DNA of 64,000 nt from Persicirhabdus sediminis (GTDB lineage Bacteria; Verrucomicrobiota; Verrucomicrobiia; Verrucomicrobiales; Akkermansiaceae), in NCBI RefSeq assembly GCF_016595495.1, contig NZ_JAENIM010000039.1:124001-188000 (forward strand). Reading direction: 5' to 3'. The position numbers and the translations under genes are program-made. The notes beneath the pieces were generated by a model. The model saw nothing but the letters and a program-made list of their open reading frames with translations. It ran no database searches and was not told the origin of the DNA. Shown piece by piece: positions 1-8,536 of the stretch (position 1 is its first letter; each line of letters starts with the position of its first letter).

Positions 1-1638
1 GTAGGCCGCTGGTGTATTGGGCAGTTTCTGGGTGAATCCAACATCGTTAGCTGTGGTATGCACGCGATCCATTCTCGCAAAATCACCGACCCTAACAGAT
101 GACGTGTTGCGCGAGCGAATCAATGCCTCCTCAGCAGTGACATACTTGTAATATTTGCCATCGCTATTGCGTGGGTTCCAACTGCGCTGCGCCCCTTTAA
201 TTTCGCCGGGGCGAAGTGGGGTGTCGCGAATCCACGTTTGCGCCTGCATGCCGTTATTAAATGCCGTTAGGTAGACAAAGGGTTTAAAAATTGAGCCTAT
301 TTGGCGTTTCGCGTATTTAGCGCGGTTGAACATAGATTCATCGGCATCGCGGCCTCCAACAACTGCGAGCACAGCACCACTGCGGTTTTCAATGACAACC
401 GCTGCGCCTTGAATATATTTTGGTGGTTTGGTTTTTTCTGGCTGAGCTGTTTTTAGATAGTGTTGGTACTGGCTGCGAGTTTGGTGGTTGTAGCCAGGTT
501 TGCGCTCTACCGTGCGTAGGTGTTTTTCCATCGCCCTCTCAGCTGCTTTTTGAATGTTATGGTCGATGGTGGTGATGATTGTTAGTCCGCCAATGTCGAT
601 GCGCTCGTCTTCCAAAATAAGGTCGAGGTCGCGGCGAATCGCATCCATGGCATAGGAACCTTGAGCCAAACGACGGTCTTCTGGACGAATCTGTAATTTC
701 TCAGTTTTGGCCTGATCGGCTTCTGCTTGGGTGATGAATTGATTGTCGACCATGCGCGCCAGTGTGGTATCGCGCTCGCTGGTGGCTCGTTCGATGCTGC
801 GGAATGGTGAGAATGAGTTAGGTCCGCGAATGATGCCAGCTAACATAGCGGCTTCACTCAGTGTTAGATCTTTGGCGGATTTCTCAAAATAGGTACGCGA
901 TGCCGCTTCGACTCCTCGCATATTGTGGCCCCAGAAGATGCGGTTCACATAATGTTTGAGGATTTCTTTTTTGCTGAAATGCGATTCGATGCGAAATGCT
1001 AGAGCGATTTCAAGCATCTTGCGGTCCAGTGATTTGAGTGCGCTCCCTTGGCCGGGTTTGGCCTGAATATCAAAGCTGTTACGCGCCAGCTGCATGGTCA
1101 GCGTAGACGCTCCCTGAGTCATTGATTTGTCTTTGATATCGCGCACGAGTGCTCGAGCTAGGCCAACTGGGTCGACGCCAAAATGGTAGTAGAATCGTGA
1201 ATCTTCTCGGGCTAACAATGCACTAGTGAAGTAATCTGATACTTCATCTAGCTCGACAAGCAAGCGGTTATCACCGTGCATACGGCCAATTTCTGTGCGC
1301 CTATCACTAGCGTAGATGATAGATCTAGCTGGCATTTCTTCAACTTGCTTGAGATCGAAATGGCTGGCGCGCAAAAAGTAGAAAGTGCCAACAATGATGC
1401 CGATAGAGCTGAAGATAAAACCAAATGAAAGTACAAGTCGCAGCGGCCATTTGATAAAGAAATTCAGCCTATCAGTGAGCCTGTTGATGAGTAAAAATGG
1501 AGCCGTTAGGACCTGTGGCAGCCAGCTAGATGACTTTCTAGATTTTTTACTATTCTTCCGCTTATTTGCCGATGAGCTGGCTTTTTTTCTAGCCGATTTT
1601 TTTTTGGCAGATTTTTTGGCTGTCTTACGTGGTGGCAT
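1..1638 (-). CDS. Penicillin-binding protein 1A-type bifunctional peptidoglycan synthase (3' end outside window)
   Basis: Class A PBP that polymerises lipid II and crosslinks peptidoglycan at the outer face of the inner membrane. The reading frame starts at an ATG (complement of 1636-1638) and stays open to base 1, giving 546 residues without a stop. Order: a Lys/Ser-rich cytoplasmic tail (about 1-55), one membrane segment (about 63-90), a GT51 glycosyltransferase with EDSRFYYHFG near residue 145, GASTLTMQLARN near 180 and RKMLEIA, then a transpeptidase with SIFK (Ser449, bases 292-294) and SRN near 508. The KTG box and C-terminus lie outside. Family membership is clear; PBP1A rather than another class A PBP is an inference. 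The basic tail is longer than usual. Confidence 0.93.
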   Translation of the reverse strand, partial: MPPRKTAKKSAKKKSARKKASSSANKRKNSKKSRKSSSWLPQVLTAPFLLINRLTDRLNFFIKWPLRLVLSFGFIFSSIGIIVGTFYFLRASHFDLKQVEEMPARSIIYASDRRTEIGRMHGDNRLLVELDEVSDYFTSALLAREDSRFYYHFGVDPVGLARALVRDIKDKSMTQGASTLTMQLARNSFDIQAKPGQGSALKSLDRKMLEIALAFRIESHFSKKEILKHYVNRIFWGHNMRGVEAASRTYFEKSAKDLTLSEAAMLAGIIRGPNSFSPFRSIERATSERDTTLARMVDNQFITQAEADQAKTEKLQIRPEDRRLAQGSYAMDAIRRDLDLILEDERIDIGGLTIITTIDHNIQKAAERAMEKHLRTVERKPGYNHQTRSQYQHYLKTAQPEKTKPPKYIQGAAVVIENRSGAVLAVVGGRDADESMFNRAKYAKRQIGSIFKPFVYLTAFNNGMQAQTWIRDTPLRPGEIKGAQRSWNPRNSDGKYYKYVTAEEALIRSRNTSSVRVGDFARMDRVHTTANDVGFTQKLPNTPAAY

Positions 1639-1782
1639 AATCGTCGGGAAGGTGTGCTAGGCTTGGCGCTTTGGACGAGACGAGTGTGCCGTGAATTCAA
1701 GCAATCCGCAATGAATTCCTTAGGGATTAAATTGTCGTATCATATTTTACTATTCGCGGTAGTGTCTGGTGTTTGCTAATGT

Positions 1783-2169
1783 ATGAATATGAATACTCAG
1801 CCGCACAATGATCATAGCCGAGCTGCCCATCGGCTGGCTGGTGTGGCCGCGCTGGCTTCACTCGTCTTGGTCAGTTGTGGCGCATCACCACAATCTGCGT
1901 CTGGCCAGCAAGCTGTGCTAGATGAACCTGCCTTTATTGATAGTCATGGATTGCCCGTGGCATCTATCAATGAGAAGAGACGAGAGAATTATACTGAACA
2001 AGAAATGCAACGAGCGCGGCATGGTCGGTCTATCTACGAGCAGCCGCTCAACGAGCATAAATGGCTACCTCCCAATGGCAGCTCGATGAACCGTGTGGAC
2101 GAAATTTTCACCGAAGATCAAGGAGGTTTTCGCGGCAGTGCTGGCATGACGATGGGATACTCGCGCTGA
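1783..2169 (+). CDS. Small hypothetical lipoprotein
   Basis: 128 residues. An N-terminal hydrophobic stretch (about 19-32) ends in the lipobox-like LVSC, so export and lipidation at the Cys near residue 32 are likely. The mature part is polar, rich in Asn, Arg, Glu and Gln, and ends in a Gly/Met-rich tail. The leader before the hydrophobic core is long and basic; a second ATG two codons downstream could also be the start. I do not recognise a family. It is divergent from the PBP gene and convergent with the PEP-CTERM gene. Confidence 0.7.
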   Translation: MNMNTQPHNDHSRAAHRLAGVAALASLVLVSCGASPQSASGQQAVLDEPAFIDSHGLPVASINEKRRENYTEQEMQRARHGRSIYEQPLNEHKWLPPNGSSMNRVDEIFTEDQGGFRGSAGMTMGYSR

Positions 2170-2179
2170 GTTGGCCGAC

Positions 2180-2217
2180 AAAAAAACGAGTGAATCCATT
2201 AGCTGGAATCACTCGTT
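2180..2217 (-). terminator. Intrinsic terminator of the PEP-CTERM gene
   Basis: ACGAGTGA (2186-2193) pairs perfectly with TCACTCGT (2209-2216), and an inner TCCA/TGGA pairing extends the stem. A run of seven A on the left gives the U-tract for leftward transcription. It sits 21 bases past the stop of the minus-strand gene. Confidence 0.75.
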
Positions 2218-2237
2218 AGCAGTTGATAGTAATTAAA

Positions 2238-3017
2238 TTATTTCACCTTGCGGCGTAGAACTAGGGCAAGTCCGCCAAGGGCAAACAATGCGCTTGTGCT
2301 AGGTTCAGGGGCAGCAACAGTTGCTGCGTCCACGCTGAAGTTACTCAAGCGGATGTGATCACCTGTGCTATCTGTAGTGCCTAAGAGGCCAAAACCAGTC
2401 ACTTGTCCGGACAGAGTGCCGCCGACTGCAGTGGGCGCTACATCTAGCTTGCCGTCAGGGTCATCTCCTAGGTTAACATCAAGGGCGTACCAGTTAGATC
2501 CGTCGGTCCAGTCACTAAGTGTTAAAGTGTGGTCGGTGTAATCGCTTTCGTTACTTGAAAAAGTAGTGGCGTCAGAGACATACCATTGACCCGCCATCTG
2601 AATGGCATAACGAAATCCAGCACTGTTGGCTGAGTCAAACTTCGTATTGACCGTGATGTTATTCATATCAGACAGAGCGGTATTTACTGGGTTGCTAACT
2701 GAAAATAAAACCACCCCGTTAGCATTGTAATCTGTAGCTGTATTTGCCGCTGCCTTGGGGGCAAAAAAGACATAGCCTATGCCTTTAGCTGTAGCTACCG
2801 AGACAGGTGTAGGGGAGTTGCCGTTTGTGCCATTCGCAAAGGCGCCACTAGATTCATCAGTTACGATATTTGAGCTAGAGATTTGGGATGTGGCTGACCA
2901 GCCAAAGGTTGAGATAGGGGTAAGAGCGTGACCTTCGAAGCCTTGTGTGTAAATCACCGCTGCTTTTGATGCCGTGATCGATGTGATAAACACCATTGAT
3001 AGAAGTATTGGTTTCAT
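2238..3017 (-). CDS. PEP-CTERM sorting domain protein
   Basis: 259-residue exported protein. It has an N-terminal signal peptide (about 1-19, ending SKA), a Gly/Ser/Thr/Asn-rich all-beta mature region, and a C-terminal tripartite tag: PEPST, a hydrophobic helix (ALFALGGLALVL) and a basic end (RRKVK). In this class the tag directs exosortase-dependent processing and surface delivery in species with an EPS-type envelope. No exosortase gene lies in the window. The middle resembles lectin-like extracellular domains but I cannot name a family. It is monocistronic, with its own terminator. Confidence 0.88.
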   Translation of the reverse strand: MKPILLSMVFITSITASKAAVIYTQGFEGHALTPISTFGWSATSQISSSNIVTDESSGAFANGTNGNSPTPVSVATAKGIGYVFFAPKAAANTATDYNANGVVLFSVSNPVNTALSDMNNITVNTKFDSANSAGFRYAIQMAGQWYVSDATTFSSNESDYTDHTLTLSDWTDGSNWYALDVNLGDDPDGKLDVAPTAVGGTLSGQVTGFGLLGTTDSTGDHIRLSNFSVDAATVAAPEPSTSALFALGGLALVLRRKVK

Positions 3018-3459
3018 ATAGTTTTTCTGTTACCGTGTTTGTTGTCGTTAGTTTTTTTACTCACTTTCGGATTTTGTAGGTGAAACATATTTACCCTAAG
3101 GTTACTAGGTCAAACGTTTTTTCTAAATCTGACGATTAGGTTAACATGGTGTTTGGTTGAGCAAATATAGTGTTTTTGGTGACGAGTTTAAGATTTCATT
3201 TTTGAAACGATTGGGTGTTCTTGGCGATTGTATATGAGTGAGTTGTTCTATGCGTTTGCTGTTATTGTTGGTAATAGACGGAGATCTTAAAATCCATTAG
3301 GATTGGGAGGATTCTCTAAGATTGATTTTTTTCTAGCTGGGTGATTAAAAATTGAGGTATCAAGGTCATTAAACTTAATGGGCTTGAGTCTATCAGAATA
3401 TTCAGCTCGTTCCTTATAAGCCGCCTTGACTCTTTTGAGTGCTCGTTGAAGATGTCGGC
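3018..3459. other. Intergenic region between divergent PEP-CTERM gene and moaC
   Basis: About 440 AT-rich bases holding the upstream regions of two divergent genes. TTGAGG, 17 bases, TTAATG (about 3353-3381) is a weak sigma-70-like candidate facing moaC. I found no convincing RNA structure, repeat or conserved ORF. A molybdenum-cofactor riboswitch might be expected before moaC, but I could not recognise one. Confidence 0.4.
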
Positions 3460-3933
3460 ATGAGCGAGTTCACCCACATTGACGCACAGAATCAGCCGGG
3501 CATGGTTGATGTTTCAGAGAAAAAAATCACCAAACGAACGGCGGTGGCTGAGAGCCGAATTCGCGTTGGCGAGAAGATTGGTGAGCTACTGGTTGATGGT
3601 GATTTGGTTTCTAAAAAAGGACCGGTTTTTCATACTGCTATCATTGCTGGCACAATGGCTGCCAAGAAGACGCCTGAGCTGATTCCATTCTGCCATGGTT
3701 TGGCGTTGGATGATTGTAAGTTTCACATCGAGATGGTGGACTCAGCTGAGATTGTGATTCGCTGCACGGCGGTGACTCTAGCTAGAACGGGTGTGGAGAT
3801 GGAGGCTTTGACTGGAGCATCCGTAGCGGCGCTAACTATTTACGATATGTGCAAGGCGGTTGATAAGGGCATGGAAATTTTGACCACTCGGCTGATAGCG
3901 AAAACTGGTGGTAAGTCGGACTTCCAACGATAG
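3460..3933 (+). CDS. moaC: Cyclic pyranopterin monophosphate synthase MoaC
   Basis: Converts the MoaA product 3',8-cyclo-7,8-dihydro-GTP into cyclic pyranopterin monophosphate in molybdenum cofactor synthesis. Visible family marks: KKITKRTAVAES near the N-terminus, KGPVFHTAIIAGTMAAKKT, the IPFCHGL segment, and TGVEMEALTGASVAALTIYD with the downstream Asp and Lys-rich DMCKAVDKGM. I chose ATG 3460 (157 residues, close to the usual 160) over the in-frame GTG at 3439, because the protein then begins MSEFTHID as in homologues; GAAG lies 9 bases upstream. The stop is 6 bases before ctaA, so the two are probably cotranscribed. No other moa genes are in the window. Confidence 0.95.
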   Translation: MSEFTHIDAQNQPGMVDVSEKKITKRTAVAESRIRVGEKIGELLVDGDLVSKKGPVFHTAIIAGTMAAKKTPELIPFCHGLALDDCKFHIEMVDSAEIVIRCTAVTLARTGVEMEALTGASVAALTIYDMCKAVDKGMEILTTRLIAKTGGKSDFQR

Positions 3934-3939
3934 CATAAG

Positions 3940-4926
3940 ATGAAAATCTATCAGAAGATTGCGATTGGCGCCTTAGTTTCGCTTATTGTATTGATATTTG
4001 TTGGAGCTGTAGTGCGAGCTTCGGGTGCTGGCATGGGGTGTCCTGACTGGCCGACCTGTTGGGGATGTCTCATTCCTCCAACTGATGTTAAGGATGTTGA
4101 TTTCGACCAGCTAGATATTGAAAAGTTCCAGAAGAAGGCAGAGCGCCATGGTCGTGATCCAGCTGAGATCACGGTGGAAACATTGCGTGCGGAATTCAAT
4201 CCGGTACATACATGGACCGAGTACATCAACCGGCTAACATCTTTGCCCTTGGGGATTCTAACTTTGGCGACCTTTATCGGCTCATTTGCCTATAGGCGAT
4301 CTAAACCATCGGTATTTCTAGCTGCTTTGTTATCTTTGATTTTGTTATTGGTAAATGCCTGGATGGGGGCGCGCATTGTCTATACTGGCCTGCAGCCAGG
4401 TGTGATCACTCTGCACATGGCGCTCGCGATCATGATGGTTTGCAGCCTTGTTTATGTAGTTTGGAAATCAGCCGACCAGCCGCGCGCATTGGGGGTAAAG
4501 TCGTCAGCTAACAAGGGGGTATATTGGACAGCGGTCGCTCTTTTTGTATTGATTTTGATCGAAGGGATCATGGGCTCGCAAGTACGTGAACTCACCGACG
4601 AGCTAAAGAAATCACATGCAGAAGCCGCGCGATCTGAATGGGTGAACCAGCTGGAAGACTCCTTGGTTTATTTGTTCCACCGTAGTTTCTCGTGGCTGAT
4701 TTTGATTTTAGCTTGGGTGTATTTTTACACGACTGGCCGCTTGAAATCTGGTTTGCGTTGGATGGAATTTTCCGTATTGGCAATTGTGTTGGCGCAGATG
4801 TTTCTTGGCTTGGTTTTATCACAGGTGGGCATTTTGCCAGTCGTTCAGGTCCTGCACATCGGTTTATCGTCGATTCTCGTCGCAGTATTATTTGGCTGGT
4901 TATTAATTGGCCGCGCGGAGAAATGA
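3940..4926 (+). CDS. ctaA: Heme A synthase, COX15/CtaA family
   Basis: Integral membrane enzyme that oxidises the C8 methyl of heme O to give heme A for cytochrome oxidases. 328 residues with about eight hydrophobic helices. The first periplasmic loop carries GAGMGCPDWPTCWG with a Cys pair, and His residues sit where heme ligands are expected: HTWTEYINRL near 90, TLHMALA, YLFHRSFSW and QVLHIGLSS. The loop between helices 1 and 2 is long and charged (about 48-85), as in some Bacteroidetes and Verrucomicrobia forms. It lies 6 bases after moaC and ends before a bidirectional terminator. No cytochrome oxidase genes are nearby, so its partner is unknown. Confidence 0.93.
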   Translation: MKIYQKIAIGALVSLIVLIFVGAVVRASGAGMGCPDWPTCWGCLIPPTDVKDVDFDQLDIEKFQKKAERHGRDPAEITVETLRAEFNPVHTWTEYINRLTSLPLGILTLATFIGSFAYRRSKPSVFLAALLSLILLLVNAWMGARIVYTGLQPGVITLHMALAIMMVCSLVYVVWKSADQPRALGVKSSANKGVYWTAVALFVLILIEGIMGSQVRELTDELKKSHAEAARSEWVNQLEDSLVYLFHRSFSWLILILAWVYFYTTGRLKSGLRWMEFSVLAIVLAQMFLGLVLSQVGILPVVQVLHIGLSSILVAVLFGWLLIGRAEK

Positions 4927-5014
4927 TGTCCCATACATACCATTCCGGCTAGTCAGCTGTGAGAATGGTATTCGCTAGCTGGCGGTAGTGATTTAGCTGC
5001 TGCTGCGCGGGCAC

Positions 5015-5060
5015 AAAAAACCACCCAACTGTCATGGAATTCAGTTGGGTGGCCTTTTAT
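5015..5060. terminator. Bidirectional terminator between ctaA and the RidA-like gene
   Basis: CCACCCAACTG (5021-5031) and CAGTTGGGTGG (5042-5052) form an 11-bp perfect stem with a 10-base loop. It is flanked by six A on the left and CCTTTTAT on the right, so it can stop transcription from both convergent genes. Confidence 0.85.
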
Positions 5061-5079
5061 TGTATAGGAAAAGCTAGCC

Positions 5080-6291
5080 TTAGTATGCTGGCAGTGACGC
5101 GTCGAACTTGCGGTGTGCAATGGCGAGGCCTTCAATTTCGATCAGCCAGCCCGGTCTGCATACTGGAGCGGTGACGATCTCGAATGGAATTTTTGGGAAT
5201 CGACGGCTGATGGCTTCGCTGATCACGCCTGAGTCGTTAGCATCACGAAGATAGACGATGAATACCTGCATGTCGTTGATCGTCGCGTTAGATTCAGCTA
5301 GCAGCGCTTCGATGTTGATGATGGTACGGTCTAGCTGCTTGAGCACGTTGCCAGGGTGAACCACTTCACCTTCATCATCGATACTAGCAGTACCTGATAG
5401 GAAGATTTGTGAACGATCCTGATAGTGAACAGCAGTGGCGCGCTCAAAGGCTACACCGTAGATGTGTGTTGGGCTGAGGTAGTCGAGCGCATAGAGCTGC
5501 TGGATTTGTTCAGCTTTCACACCGCCGATGGCGTATGAGTCTAGAGTCGCCTTGGTAGCTGCATTATCGTAGTTCCCTTCGATGCCGGTGCTGGCGATGT
5601 AGTGGGTATCAGCGGTGAGGTTTTGTTTGTCAAATACCTCGTTGCGCGCCGTGACGAGTCCTGCATAGTTGCTGTCGACATTTTGCACAAAAAACCATGT
5701 GCGGATGACGTTGTCAAAAAGTGTGATCTCGTTGCGATCGAGAATTTTCTGGTAGCGGTTGAAAATGCCGTGAGTCTGGTCGTATGAGCTCTCGACGGAA
5801 TCATCTGTAAGTCCGATGGACCAGAGGTGTTTGAGTTCACCGCGGTCGAGGGTCAGCGTGCGGCCAGATTTTGATTTTTTCAGCGGTGCGCTCGGATCGA
5901 AAATATGATGGGCCCACATGCCTACTTTAGCTGGTGTAGCTGGATCCTGGCCAACCCATGAGATGGCACAGGGTTCGTCTGAATCGTCTGGATTGGAAAA
6001 TGGGCGCAGGCGCAGGAGATCTGATTGGTTGATCAGGTCGCTGCACATGAATCGACGCCAAATGGCGGTATCCATGTCCAAGCCGATGGATTTCACCGCT
6101 TTGGCATAGGCTTCTTCAATCCATGACAGCTGAGTAGAAAAATCAGCATATTCATTAGGGTGGATGATGATTTGAAATTCTTCGACACCGCTAGCGCCGC
6201 AGAATCTCGAGATGCGCACATCCACAGGCAGCTCATTATTTTCATCTGAGGGTAAATCGAGTTTGTCAATTTGTTGGATAACGGTAGTCAT
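5080..6291 (-). CDS. Long RidA/YjgF-fold protein, chorismatase-like layout
   Basis: 403 residues, about three times a normal RidA. The last ~130 residues match the RidA/YjgF pattern: SGTASID, NVLKQLDRTIINIEALL, NATINDMQVFIVYLRD, and the basic CRPGWLIEIEGLAI strand that holds the ligand-binding Arg in RidA enamine deaminases. The N-terminal half (about 30-260) is not a standard RidA domain but includes TGIEGNY followed by a segment like a degenerate second copy. Chorismate hydrolases (FkbO/Hyg5 type) have this size and layout, so an isochorismate or chorismate-type substrate is possible, but I see no diagnostic residue. It ends next to a bidirectional terminator and lies 16 bases after the PPC gene on the same strand. 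Confidence 0.7.
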   Translation of the reverse strand: MTTVIQQIDKLDLPSDENNELPVDVRISRFCGASGVEEFQIIIHPNEYADFSTQLSWIEEAYAKAVKSIGLDMDTAIWRRFMCSDLINQSDLLRLRPFSNPDDSDEPCAISWVGQDPATPAKVGMWAHHIFDPSAPLKKSKSGRTLTLDRGELKHLWSIGLTDDSVESSYDQTHGIFNRYQKILDRNEITLFDNVIRTWFFVQNVDSNYAGLVTARNEVFDKQNLTADTHYIASTGIEGNYDNAATKATLDSYAIGGVKAEQIQQLYALDYLSPTHIYGVAFERATAVHYQDRSQIFLSGTASIDDEGEVVHPGNVLKQLDRTIINIEALLAESNATINDMQVFIVYLRDANDSGVISEAISRRFPKIPFEIVTAPVCRPGWLIEIEGLAIAHRKFDASLPAY

Positions 6292-6307
6292 ATTTGCAGT
6301 GTGAAGC

Positions 6308-8524
6308 TTATCGGTTTTCGGTCACCTCAATGGGGATGCTTGGCAGCATTCCATGGGAAACCAATTTTTGCTTATTATCTTTACGTTTCTGAGCATGAAA
6401 AATTTCAATGATCAGGTTGTTCTTTGTTCCCACGGTCGCGGGATCCTTTGCGCTTATGGTCAGTTCGATTGATTTGTCTTTAAGTTCCTTAGTATCAAAG
6501 GTAATGCCATCAGGTGCTTTGTGCAATGTAAGTGCCACCGACTGGGCTTTTTTCGTTGGTTCTAGCACGATCGTTTTATAACTGTTTATAGGAATCTGGA
6601 CGATTTCGCCGGGCTTGAGTCCCGTTTTTCGATTAACTCCCCAGTTGCTGATATAGGCAATCAGTTGATCGCTAGGTAATAAATGGTGGCGAATGAATGC
6701 CTGCTCCATCGCTCGAGTTGGCTGGCACGGGCGCCTGATTTGTTTGCCGTCGACGATCGCTTTGCCGGTGAGATTGATGGCGGCGATGCGGTTTTTGAGA
6801 AATTTGGTATCGCTGATGGTGAAAGTTACTTCATCAGCTCCAGCTGGAATCTGGGCACCTGATAATTGGAATGTGTCTTCATCAGCTGGCAGCACGATGT
6901 CGATTGGTCCCTCAAAGCCGTCTTTGCGGATTGCTTTTACGGTGATCGCGGCAGACCCATTACTGCGCATGCTCACGCTCGCCTTTGTAGTGTAGAGTTC
7001 AAAATCGGCCATTGGTTCGCTGATGCGAAGTCGGTAAGCAAAAGCATCTCCGTAGCGGTTTTGGGTATCTTTGATGGTGATTTTGTAGCTGCCGTCAGCT
7101 GGCAGCTCGGCGCATAAATACGAATCGGCATGGTGGGTCTGCAGGCCAATATTCAGCCGGTCCATATCGTCGTTTGCGGCGATTAACTGACCATTTTCAT
7201 CAGTCAGGGTGATAAATGAATCGAGTGGTGAGCCAAGTTTGCGGGCGACTACTTCGGCGACGATTGATTGGCCCGCTTTACCGCGAAATTGAAAACTGCT
7301 GGTCTGCTGATTTTGATCAATTTTTCCATTGATGATAACTGGCAAGTTCACGGGCTGACCAGCTGCTTCGTCAGCCGCCGCTGTTTTGAAAATCTCATCG
7401 AGCTCGTTGAGCATGTAAAAATGCCCAGCTGGGTGGTTCTTACCCAAGCTAATCGGAGTATTGATAGCGCCGTTACCATCTATCAATGATTGTGTTTCAG
7501 CTAGGTTGAGGCCAGCTAGTTTTACTGGAGTGGATTCTCCAACTTTGCCGCCTAGCGGAAATTGATTAGTGATGAATGGGGAATCGCTCACCGTCAGGCG
7601 ATAGACAAAATCATCGCGTCCGCGGAAGATGGCATCCTGCAGCTGGATGGTATAGTTGCCGTCGGCGGGCACAGTGAAAAACATCACCGGGTCGGGGAAT
7701 TGTTCGAAACGATCAGCAAAGGCAAGCTCGCTGCCATTTTCATCTAGCATGCGGATAGTTGCCTGAAACCAGCCGGGAACGGCATCGGCGATGAATGGTT
7801 TGATGACTTGCGCGTCAACTCTGATAGTGAGCTGCTGGCCAGCTGTGGCGGAAAATTGAAATTGGTCTCTATCACCAGCTTTGATTTGGCCGTTGATGGT
7901 GAATGGCACTGGCTCATTGATGATTTGCGGTGAATTGTTATTTGGTTCCTTTTCTAGAATTTCAGCATAGCTGCCAATGTAGATAGGGAAGGGTTCGGAT
8001 AGACCAAAAGGTGTACTAACACGTATCTCGCGCCGGCCAGGTTTGGCGTCTGCTGCTATACGTAACTTCACCAGCGCGATCTCTTCCATCTCGCGGCTTT
8101 TCTGCATGGACTCGCGTTTTAGGTCAGTATTTCGCTGCTGCAAGTGGGCTAGCGACATCTCAGCGAGCTCGCGGAAGGCTGGGTGATCTGGCAATTTGGG
8201 TAAGTCAGATTTGGCCTCAGGAATGGGCTTTCCTTGTTCTTTCGCGTTAGCAATGCGAGTGAAATGTTTCAGGTAGTCGGCATAGGTTCTAGAGTAGTTA
8301 GAAAACGTGCTGCTCAATTCGGCTTCAACTCCATCGCCCGTGACATAGACTTCTTTTGCGCCGCGCAGCAGTCGGCCACCCAGACTGATTTCAGTCTCGC
8401 TATTTACCGCCGCGCCAGCTGGATAAGCGTAAGCGATGTTAGGATCTCCTTGAGCCCACGCTTGATGAATGCAGCTGAGTGAAAAAATCCAGCTGATGAT
8501 GATAGAGTTATAGTTGAGTTTCAT
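6308..8524 (-). CDS. Secreted protein with bacterial pre-peptidase C-terminal (PPC) domains
   Basis: 738 residues with a signal peptide (about 1-24, ending AWA). An N-terminal beta domain is followed by a charged helical insert (about 85-150), then at least two PPC-like beta-sandwich units: one around 190-310, marked by EKEPNNN, INGQIKAGDRDQFQF and RDDFVYRLTVS, and one around 395-510, marked by INGKIDQ, SSFQFRGKAG and GDAFAYRLRIS. The C-terminal third is further beta structure. No enzymatic motif was seen. In Planctomycetes and Verrucomicrobia such proteins typically sit beside DUF1501 and DUF1549 genes, as here; the spacing of 12 bases to the DUF1501 gene argues for one operon. Function unknown. 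Confidence 0.85.
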   Translation of the reverse strand: MKLNYNSIIISWIFSLSCIHQAWAQGDPNIAYAYPAGAAVNSETEISLGGRLLRGAKEVYVTGDGVEAELSSTFSNYSRTYADYLKHFTRIANAKEQGKPIPEAKSDLPKLPDHPAFRELAEMSLAHLQQRNTDLKRESMQKSREMEEIALVKLRIAADAKPGRREIRVSTPFGLSEPFPIYIGSYAEILEKEPNNNSPQIINEPVPFTINGQIKAGDRDQFQFSATAGQQLTIRVDAQVIKPFIADAVPGWFQATIRMLDENGSELAFADRFEQFPDPVMFFTVPADGNYTIQLQDAIFRGRDDFVYRLTVSDSPFITNQFPLGGKVGESTPVKLAGLNLAETQSLIDGNGAINTPISLGKNHPAGHFYMLNELDEIFKTAAADEAAGQPVNLPVIINGKIDQNQQTSSFQFRGKAGQSIVAEVVARKLGSPLDSFITLTDENGQLIAANDDMDRLNIGLQTHHADSYLCAELPADGSYKITIKDTQNRYGDAFAYRLRISEPMADFELYTTKASVSMRSNGSAAITVKAIRKDGFEGPIDIVLPADEDTFQLSGAQIPAGADEVTFTISDTKFLKNRIAAINLTGKAIVDGKQIRRPCQPTRAMEQAFIRHHLLPSDQLIAYISNWGVNRKTGLKPGEIVQIPINSYKTIVLEPTKKAQSVALTLHKAPDGITFDTKELKDKSIELTISAKDPATVGTKNNLIIEIFHAQKRKDNKQKLVSHGMLPSIPIEVTENR

Positions 8525-8536
8525 GGCTGCTAGGTG

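Noticed and set aside
2238-3017. Exosortase linked to the PEP-CTERM protein
   Set aside because: No exosortase or EpsH-like membrane protein is encoded in the window.
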